Part shown: piece by piece, positions 57,200 through 64,000 of the stretch
Numbering within the stretch: the stretch's first letter is position 1
Layout of the letters: the number at the start of each line of letters is the position of its first letter
The notes under the pieces: model-generated
Databases searched by the model: none
What the model saw: only the letters and a program-made list of their open reading frames with translations
What the model was told of the DNA's origin: nothing
Assembly: GCA_000697055.1 (NCBI GenBank)
Contig: JNDT01001594.1
Location: forward strand, 1-64,000
From: Saksenaea vasiformis B4078
Lineage: Eukaryota > Mucoromycota > Mucoromycetes > Mucorales > Saksenaeaceae
DNA: 64,000 bases
Direction of reading: 5' to 3'
Program-made: the position numbers and the translations under genes

Positions 57200-57560
57200 T
57201 CCAAGTTGGTTTGACCGTTGCTATCTACCTGATTCCCATGGTTATTAGTTTTGCCATTGGTATCTACCGAACTTCCATGCTATTAGTTGCGCCATGGGCA
57301 TATACCAATTTCGTCGATTTCTGTATGACTTTCTACAGAGATCGCGTGGTTATTAATCCCGCCATCAACCTATTCGCACGTTTGTTGGGTTTCGCCATGG
57401 TATCTATTAATTATGCATGGTTATTGGTTTCTGTGCGGGCATCCTTCTATTTCGCATGGCGATTGAGCTTTTTATGGGTTTCTACCGGTTTTGCATGGTT
57501 ACTAGTTTCGCCATTTGATATCTATTGATTCGCATGACTATCGGTTTTGTCGCAGATATT
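57200..57560 (+). repeat. Tandem array of about 36-bp units (array 1)
   Basis: Units follow TATCTACCGATTTCGCATGG then TTATTAGTTTCGCCATGG with variation, for example near 57220, 57258, 57400, 57440 and 57490, giving about ten degenerate repeats. The open frame through it (57211-57528) is a by-product, reading FAWLLVSPWxYT-like repeats. A shorter array of the same unit lies at 60960-61090, each about 0.6 kb upstream of a peroxiredoxin-like gene. Confidence 0.7.
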
Positions 57561-58173
57561 CATTGGCTTCGTAAATTATACGCCTTCGCACTCATTGTAA
57601 AGCAATTAAAGCAATTCACGCGATATAAGGATTGAGCAATCAAGGTCATGTACGAAAATTCAGGTCAAGGTATCAGTGTACCTCTGTAGGCAGCTCCTAT
57701 CGGTTTTACATCTCCTTAGACCGAAAGCCTCGACGTAACAAATCGCGCTTCCTCCGATGGTCATGCCGCTTTTACTAGGTTATTGAAGTCTAGCGGTTTA
57801 CCTGGAAGTGTCTGATTCTAGACCATTTCGTTCCTATTTTATTGAAGAAAAACTCTTGCTCATCTCACGCACGAGTATTGAATCAGTTTCCGATCATGTT
57901 ACATGGCAGCTTTTAGCCATCCAATATGCGATGACATTGCTCCCCATGGAAATTGGCATTAATTTGTATCTGACAGGTACAGTATTTTGTCCGATTGTTA
58001 TCAAACATGGGTTTCAAAGCGCATCCAAGATAACAGGTTCTGCAGGAAAGAGAGCGGTTTGAGATTTTTGTAGTGCCGTCACTGCACCAATCAATCTTCC
58101 AGAAGTAATTGAAGATATAAAAGTCGATTCTGTCAAACCTTCGTGTGCATCCTCCTTGCAAGTAAAAAGAAGA

Positions 58174-58884
58174 ATGCGTAAGTATTCCGAAAACACATTG
58201 AGAGACAATAATCTGTATGCTTATCGTTGCTCGTAGTCAGAATCAACGAAACCGCCCCCGACCTTAAGGCCCGCGCTGTTTATGATAGCAGGACTGTCAA
58301 GGATTTCTCGCTCAATGACTATCGCAAGCAGATGCAGAATAAGTACATCGTGTTACTCTGGTACCCTATGGACACCACTTTTATTGATTACGGAGAATTC
58401 ATGGAATTCTCCGACCGCATGAAGGAATTCGAGGATATGCATGCCACCGTCGTCGCTGCCAACACTGAATCTGGTGAGTGGATGGAACCACTTTTTTTTT
58501 CCCTTTTAAAAGACAAATTGTCTATCATTAACTTGCCGTTGTGTAGCGGAGGATCATGAGGACTGGTTGAGACAATATAAAGACAGAGTTAGATTCCCTC
58601 TTTTGTCCGTTGACAAAGAAACTGCCAAACGTTATGGTATCTACTGTGAAGATAAATCCTGTGCTCTTCCTAGTTATTTCGTCATCAGTCCCGACAACGA
58701 GATCCGTCACATAATCGTCGACGACCCTAGGATGCATCGCCCTGTTCACAAGGCCTATAGCTCCGTTAACAGAATCCTCGATGTCCTTGCGGAACTACAG
58801 GGAATAACTCGGAAGCCCCACGCGGATACTTCCACCCTGTCCGGTTTTGTGGGAAACGTTTCTCGTCTCGTCTCTGGCGTTTGA
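58174..58884 (+). CDS. Peroxiredoxin-like protein without peroxidatic cysteine, copy 1
   Basis: The exons are 58174-58177 (ATG plus one base), 58237-58473 and 58547-58884 (579 nt, 192 residues). The fold is that of the AhpC/2-Cys peroxiredoxins: INETAPDLKARAVYDSRTVK, DFSLNDYRKQMQNKYIVLLW, YPMDTTF, FSDRMKEFEDMHATVVAANT, RFPLLSVDKETAKRYGI, PSYFVISPDNEIRHIIVDD and SVNRILDVLAELQ. Where active enzymes have PLDFTFVCPTE, this reads PMDTTFIDYGE, so the peroxidatic Cys is Asp and the following Pro is Tyr. The resolving-Cys tail (VCPAGW) is also absent. It cannot work as a classical peroxidase; a chaperone-like or regulatory role is inference. A paralogue lies at 61723. Confidence 0.85.
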
Positions 58885-59904
58885 ATGTGGGACCACAGAT
58901 TTGAAGCAAACAGCAGTAGGATAGTCGAATGGTATTGTACATACCCTGCGATATTTAGTGAATTTGGTGAACATAAAGCGCAGTTTGTAACAACAAATGA
59001 CAAATGAGAGTATCTAACAGAAGAGGAAAAGAAATATAGCAAACATCCAACAACGGAGAGCCCGAAAGCGAGAGCGCAAACTAACCGCACAACAGGCTAG
59101 ATGGTCCCAACCCAAGTCTTCTTTTTTCTTTCTACATCTAATCAATCTATTATTTTCTTCTATCCTTATCTTTTGGGACGGACCTCTAGATGAAGACATC
59201 CATGTCGATAAGCCAATACGAAGAAACTACCGATGTTTCTACTCTACACTCTTACTGTACTGTCTAAATACCTAATATATTCTGTAAAATGCCATGAGAG
59301 CTTCGCAGCTCTGTCGTGGAAGGGATAACGATCTAAGCAATATAAAATAAAAAATTCGAAAGCCTCTCGGTTAATGAGTCAGACGCCAACCATACAGTGT
59401 CTTCTGGCTTACTTCCGTCAACTCTTTCGTTGTGACCTTTTTCTTTTGTTTTGCTAGAAGAAGACTCTGAGATTATTGCAGCGCTCTATTGGTGCCGATT
59501 AGGTTAGAACCGCTCAATTATCTTCTCTTCAGTGATTACCCAGTCTCTATTAAGAATAGTTCGATAAATATGACCTCCATGTAACTAAAATAAGATAGAT
59601 ATTTTTTATGGTTATGCAGAGAGCTGCACTGTCTTTAGAAAATCTCCAAAAAGTCTTCATTTCCCTTATATCAATCGAGAATCCACTGAATCTCCGCAAA
59701 GTCCAAACGACTCCAAATCATCCAAAATATCTAGCTATGTAGAAAAAATTCAGATATCGTAATAAATATTACGAAGATGATTTGGAAGATTTTTAAGGAG
59801 ATTTTCTTCTTATAGTGTGCCTACTTATGCCACAGATATCTGAGACTTGGCATTGTTAGTTTCTGTATAGATATTTCCCGGCTTCGCATGGCTACAATCG
59901 TCCC
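58885..59904. other. Intergenic, no gene recognised
   Basis: The stretch between copy 1 and the TIR element holds only short frames (58755-59199, minus). A hint of the 36-bp unit (GGCTTCGCATGGCTA) occurs near 59880. Confidence 0.35.
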
Positions 59905-60955
59905 TCGATTAGGTCGTCCCTAATAGGGTCAACTCTCAATAAGATTAACCTACTTCCATACTCTTCTATCTTAATAGCAGGGAAATTGTCAACTTCTACC
60001 TAATTTCCATTTCAATCCGTCTTGACGGGTTGAAATTTTTAATGACTTGGTATTAGAAAAATATTTTTATTTATATACGTTCTGGAAGACTGAAATAAAA
60101 AGCGATTTTTGATTGCTTACAGTTTAGCATTGCCTGATAGGTGTCCCGTAAGCTTTGCAACCCGGGAAATGTCATGATAATCTTAGGATCCAAATCATCT
60201 TTGTTGTCTAATATACCGAACAGCGTGTTGAAACGGTAGACCTTCTCAGCAGCCATTAGAGGGATTCTATCAGGCGTCGTGGGATATTCTGCTTCTATCC
60301 CGTCGTCATTATTTCCATCATCATTATTTCCATCGTCATTATCCGCTCCTCTTCCAACACCACATCTACAATCTGATCATCTTTATATATGATTCCAAAT
60401 GATACGTGAAACAACAATGGTAACATTCCTTGCACCAATTATATCTCCCGAGATTTTTCCCGGTTCTATCTAATGATTCCATTGGTACAATGGCAGAATT
60501 GGGACGAATCACAAGCTGATGGTGACCTGGATGATCGATAGTGAAATTCAGGAACAACAGTTAAGAGACCGAATGTCGGAAACGGGAGATCGTGAAGCTA
60601 GTGTAACAATAAAGTCTCTTACAACTGATACATTGATGAGTCAGTGCATTTGTAGCATCCTATCGTGCAAAGTCATCTACATAAAGAAAACAAAGAATAG
60701 ATCTCATCACCAGCGAGATACGTCTGCTGACGTGTTCTAAAAACCATCAGAATAGGAGCTGTTTATTTTAAAGTAATGTGTCGAAACTGGACATACTAGA
60801 AGCTTGGAGGAATCTCATAGGTAATGAACCGTGTCAAGCGAGTTCAACCCTTGCCCTCCCGGATAATCGTTGAACCTCCTCACCAATATTCAACTCTCAG
60901 TAAGGTCAACCTCCAGCAACCCCCAAGGGTTGATCTTATTGGGTGACGACTGTAT
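59905..60955 (-). mobile_element. Decayed pogo/Tigger-like DNA transposon with terminal inverted repeats
   Basis: The left end reads GGTCGTCCCTAATAGGGTCA then ACTCTCAATAAGATTAACC (from about 59906). The right end, read inward on minus, is ACAGTCGTCACCCAATAAGA then TCAACC (from about 60955). These are similar inverted termini, and a subterminal block CAACTCTCA(A/G)TAAG is repeated at 59925 and 60887. Inside, minus-strand frames at 60557-60366 and 60256-60071 give DQIVDVVLEEE, an Asp/Asn-rich simple repeat (GNNDDGNNDDG) and AEKVYRFNTLFGILDNKDDL with DPKIIMTF. This resembles the acidic C-terminal tail of CENP-B/pogo-type transposases. No catalytic domain remains, so the element is inactive. Confidence 0.5.
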
Positions 60956-60959
60956 TGAT

Positions 60960-61095
60960 TTATGTATGTATCTATTGGCATCCACAGGATTTGTACGGCT
61001 GTTAGTTTCGTCATAATGTCTACCAACTTTGCATGGTTATTGGTTTCGCCATGGGTACATACTGACTCCGCATGGCTATGCCCCAGATTATTAGT
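60960..61095 (+). repeat. Tandem array of about 36-bp units (array 2)
   Basis: Three to four units of the array seen at 57200-57560, for example CAACTTTGCATGGTTATTGG then TTTCGCCATGGGTACATAC. It precedes the second peroxiredoxin-like gene at the same distance as array 1 precedes the first, and marks the left part of the duplicated segment. Confidence 0.65.
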
Positions 61096-61722
61096 AGCTG
61101 AGCAAATTACGTATATTTCTCCAGAGGCCATTCTAAAGACAGTATCTTCGTCAGCAATCGGAACATGTATAGGTCTTTGTTGCAGTACTGAGTAACCGAG
61201 ATCATGCACTACATTTCAGGCCGCGATACCCAAGTCCTCTGTAGCTATTTCCTGGTAGTCTCTATCTTCTTTGCCTAAACTGATATGAAAGCCCATGGGT
61301 ATTACTTCTGAACGAAAGTCTCGACGGAACGGATCGTATTTCTTCCGACAGTCATGCCGCTTTCGCTAGGCTATTAAAGTTTAGCGCTTCATCTTGGAAG
61401 GGCCTGATCCTAGACTGCTGTATTCCGATTTTGTTAAAGAAATAGTTATTAGTCATATTCCACAATAGCATTGTATTGGTTTTCAGGAAGTTTATATAGT
61501 AGATCTCAGTAGCCTCATACATGACGGTTTTACCTCCCATAACAAATTGATATCACTTAAAATCTGATCTGGTTTTTATTAATCATGGGTTTCAAAGAGC
61601 TTATTTGATTTTAGTGTAATCACTCCGCTGGATCTGTCTGCCAGAAGTGATTGAAGATATAAAAAGTCTAATCCACCGGGACCTTCTTGCGCTGTCCATC
61701 TTCCTCGGAAATACAAAGAAGA

Positions 61723-62383
61723 ATGAGTAACTATTCGAATACACTTTGACAGACAGTACCTGTAAGCTTACTTATTGTGCATAGCTGCCCAAGTTCTACA
61801 GCGTGCTCCTGAGATCCCCCAGTATGGCTATGATGAGAATGGCAACAAGGCGAACTACTCGTTGAGTACGTTCTTTAGTACACCCAAATACGCCAAGTAC
61901 CAGTACCTAGTGCTCGTCTGGTGCCCGCGGTACACTGGTAATAACAAACAGTATTGCGAGCAAGTCTGGGACATCTCTAACAACGTAGACAAATTTGAGA
62001 ATGTGGGCGCCAAGGTTGTCATTGCCACCGGTGAAGAAAGTGAGTACATAAGAGGTGCTTTTCTTTTCTTGAAAAACAGAGGTTGAAGGACAAGAACTGT
62101 TTACTTATTTATTTTCTGTTGTGCAGTGAGTACCCTGAACCTTTCGATGCATAATCCACCTCCAAATGGTTTCCGAGGGTTAAGCGTACCTTTCTTGGGT
62201 AGTGGTAAGGACGAAGCAGAGAAGTACGGTGTTGGGATGCCCCATGGGGATGTTTGCCCTAGCTATTTCATCATCGACCGCGATCTTAATATCCGTCAAA
62301 TAACCATGGAAGAATCTAAAATATGTCGCTCCGTCGATGAAGTCTGCGAACTTATTCAGGAACTACAGCCTAGACAGCAGTAA
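61723..62383 (+). CDS. Peroxiredoxin-like protein, copy 2
   Basis: The exons are 61723-61726 (ATG plus one base), 61785-62039 and 62127-62383 (516 nt, 171 residues). Family segments are APEIPQYGYDENGNKANYSL, YQYLVLVWCPRYTG, NNVDKFENVGAKVVIATGEE, GKDEAEKYGVGMP, CPSYFIIDRDLNIRQITMEE and SVDEVCELIQELQ. The canonical P-x3-T-x2-C motif is replaced by PRYTGNNKQYC; the nearest Cys is displaced by three residues, so peroxidase chemistry is doubtful though not excluded. The C-terminal resolving Cys is missing. The 4-nt first coding exon and upstream sequence match copy 1, proving a common origin by segmental duplication (about 57200-58880 with 60960-62390). The sequence has diverged much more than the architecture. 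Confidence 0.82.
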
Positions 62384-62779
62384 CTGCTAGAAATGGTTGA
62401 AGCTTTTTTCAGAGGTTTACTCAAGTAAAAGCGGTGAAAGCATGACGTGGAATGTATACTATTTGTTGTGTACATATCTGACAAAAAAGTTTGGCAATAA
62501 ACCTCGAAATTAACAATGGTGAAAAGGCTTACATGTAATCAGCATATATACGTTCCTGCCAACGTTTGACATCATATCGCCATAACATGTTACGAGTCTG
62601 AAAAGCGAGCATGCTATGCAGTGTACTCCTCTTTCTTTAGTCATACGCTTATAATGTTCCTCTGCAGACATTCCAAGTATATGTGAAGCATGGTAAACAG
62701 TTCTTAAATACATCAAGATTTTACTGTTGTCGTGTCCGAATCCTTTGTCATACATAATATTACGGCAAATAGGTTGGTT

Positions 62780-63055
62780 GAGGCGGACGTCCAGAAGTTT
62801 TGTATATATGAAATCGTTTCCCGAATTGAAAGATGACGAATAAATATGCAACATCTGAGCGGTCTCTGATGTTCTAAGAAATATGGTTTATTGAAATGAT
62901 CGCTGCTATACGATAGTGTAGACATTTCTAAAAGAGGACGCACTCATTTTATTTAGAAAGGGTCTTTTGAAAGAGCTGATGTGTGATGTACGAACACGCA
63001 GCGTTCGCTCGACTTTCGGATGTTCTGAGAGACACAACCATCCTCCTCTGCAGTG
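62780..63055 (+). repeat. Rep-2 interspersed repeat copy
   Basis: Same order as the other copies: GCGGACGTCCAGAAG, AAAGATGACGAATAAATATG, TATTGAAATGATCGCTGC, TTTTATTTAGAAAGGGTC and GACTTTCGGATGTTC. Minus-strand frames 62510-62943 and 62906-63115 derive largely from it. Confidence 0.78.
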
Positions 63056-63361
63056 CCACCTCAAGAAGAGTGCAACATCCCAACAAAGGAAACAAAGTGA
63101 TATAGCAACTGTCAAGAGCTCCAGCGGCCTGTCGGTGGCGGCAATAGTCGCACAGTTGCAATTTGACGTCCATGTCTCAACTATTTTACTAACTGCACCC
63201 TTGATGGCTACGGTTCCAGCTTCCGTTGCAGCAGATATTTGTCAAATCTGAAGAGAGATCAATAGGAAGGATTGAAGGTATCGAAGAAAAGCGAGTGTAA
63301 TGTTGTCATCCTACATTCGTTAGTTCCAACTTGATCGACTTATCTGTAAACCCAGTACACG

Positions 63362-63721
63362 ATGGAGCCAAATGGCTATATTGGTTATCAAAATAACGGG
63401 TGTAATACTCTGAGAAGCTTCGTCGGAATCGCATTTTGTATTTCGAAATTCGTATATTTATCAAAGCCGTCTAGCCTGTCAGATATTGGTGGTCGACTTG
63501 CTGATGTCTTTTCTTCCTCCCTGATTACCCTGCTGGACCCAATCAAAGAATTTTTCTCGGAACTAAAGTTGGCGGTAAGAATGGTTGTTTTCCATCCCTT
63601 CCCCATGCCTGTCAGAACAAGCTTATTCACGGTGTTGGGGCATGTGACAATACCTCTCCAGGATAATATACTGAAAGGGACAAGATACCTGATAACGTGT
63701 CTGTTACATGTTTACGAGTGA
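63362..63721 (+). CDS. Hypothetical protein (119 residues), uncertain
   Basis: An ATG-started frame with helical character (FVGIAFCISKFVYLSKPSSL, then DIGGRLADVFSSSLITLLDP). A possible GTAAGA donor at about 63572 would change the C-terminus. No family is recognised. It may be a first exon of a gene continuing beyond the window. Confidence 0.25.
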   Translation: MEPNGYIGYQNNGCNTLRSFVGIAFCISKFVYLSKPSSLSDIGGRLADVFSSSLITLLDPIKEFFSELKLAVRMVVFHPFPMPVRTSLFTVLGHVTIPLQDNILKGTRYLITCLLHVYE

Positions 63722-64000
63722 GATTAAGTGTTTAATTGGCCGAATATCAATAGCAATCGACGATTCGACAAATCCGTAGCACTGTTAATGATCAGCCTTT
63801 TCCAACAGGAAGGGGCGGCAGGTGTAAACTTGCGCCTCTGAATTTCGCAAAGGATCTATCTGCAAAACGTATTTATTCAACTGCAGTAGGCATAAAATTA
63901 ATTCTTGGTGACAACGCAAATTACTATCCAAAGCCAATGCTCAAGTACTCGGATTCATACAAAAATTGTTGCTAACGTCAGTATATTGCATGGAAATAAC
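63722..64000. other. Window end, no gene recognised
   Basis: Short frames only. Nothing supportable. Confidence 0.3.

Noticed and set aside
57211..57528. Repetitive hydrophobic protein (FAWLLVSP-type repeats)
   Set aside because: It is a translation of a 36-bp tandem array whose unit length is a multiple of three; the shorter array 2 does not keep the same protein.

Overview
The window looks like nuclear DNA of an early-diverging fungus, most likely Mucoromycota (Mucorales-like). The basis is many short GT...AG introns of about 45-70 bp, compact single-copy fungal genes (HOG1-type MAPK, SWD1, ARB1, APC10/DOC1, GYP7-like TBC, PAP2 phosphatase), and dispersed transposon debris that includes eukaryotic TnpB homologues (Fanzors). 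The organism call is inference from gene content and architecture; no species can be named.

Region 1-21 kb is repeat-rich and gene-poor. It holds short interspersed repeats, relics of two rhizopuspepsin-like aspartic proteases, a Tc1/mariner relic and a CENP-B/pogo-type transposase 5' fragment. A hypothetical mobile-type gene here was split by a 5'-truncated LINE that left a 15-bp target-site duplication. A decayed Fanzor (14.8-18.0 kb) is followed directly by three hairpins. A local duplication of an AlkB-like dioxygenase leaves one intact copy (20.3-21.0 kb) and one truncated copy.

Region 22-36 kb is a conserved gene block: APC10/DOC1, a PRL-type phosphatase whose catalytic Cys is Ser, a PQ-loop transporter, a C2H2 factor, SWD1 (-), ARB1 (-) and a tandem pair of cytochrome P450s. 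From 36.2 to 38.9 kb a second, divergent Fanzor lies on the minus strand with a degenerate tandem array upstream.

Region 39-64 kb alternates conserved genes (HOG1, GYP7-like TBC, a J-domain/multi-TM protein, PAP2 phosphatase) with repeats: a CACTA-like MITE, a dispersed repeat containing intron-like signals, and a decayed pogo-like element with terminal inverted repeats. A segmental duplication carries two peroxiredoxin-like genes that lack the canonical peroxidatic cysteine. In both genes the first coding exon is only 4 nt.

How the genes relate: the housekeeping genes are not an operon or cluster with one function. The P450 pair, the AlkB pair and the peroxiredoxin-like pair are local tandem duplications. 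The most interesting content is the two unlike Fanzor lineages about 18 kb apart, one with a structured 3' flank that could encode a guide RNA. Intron-exon boundaries are my reading of splice signals and frame continuity and have not been checked against transcripts.
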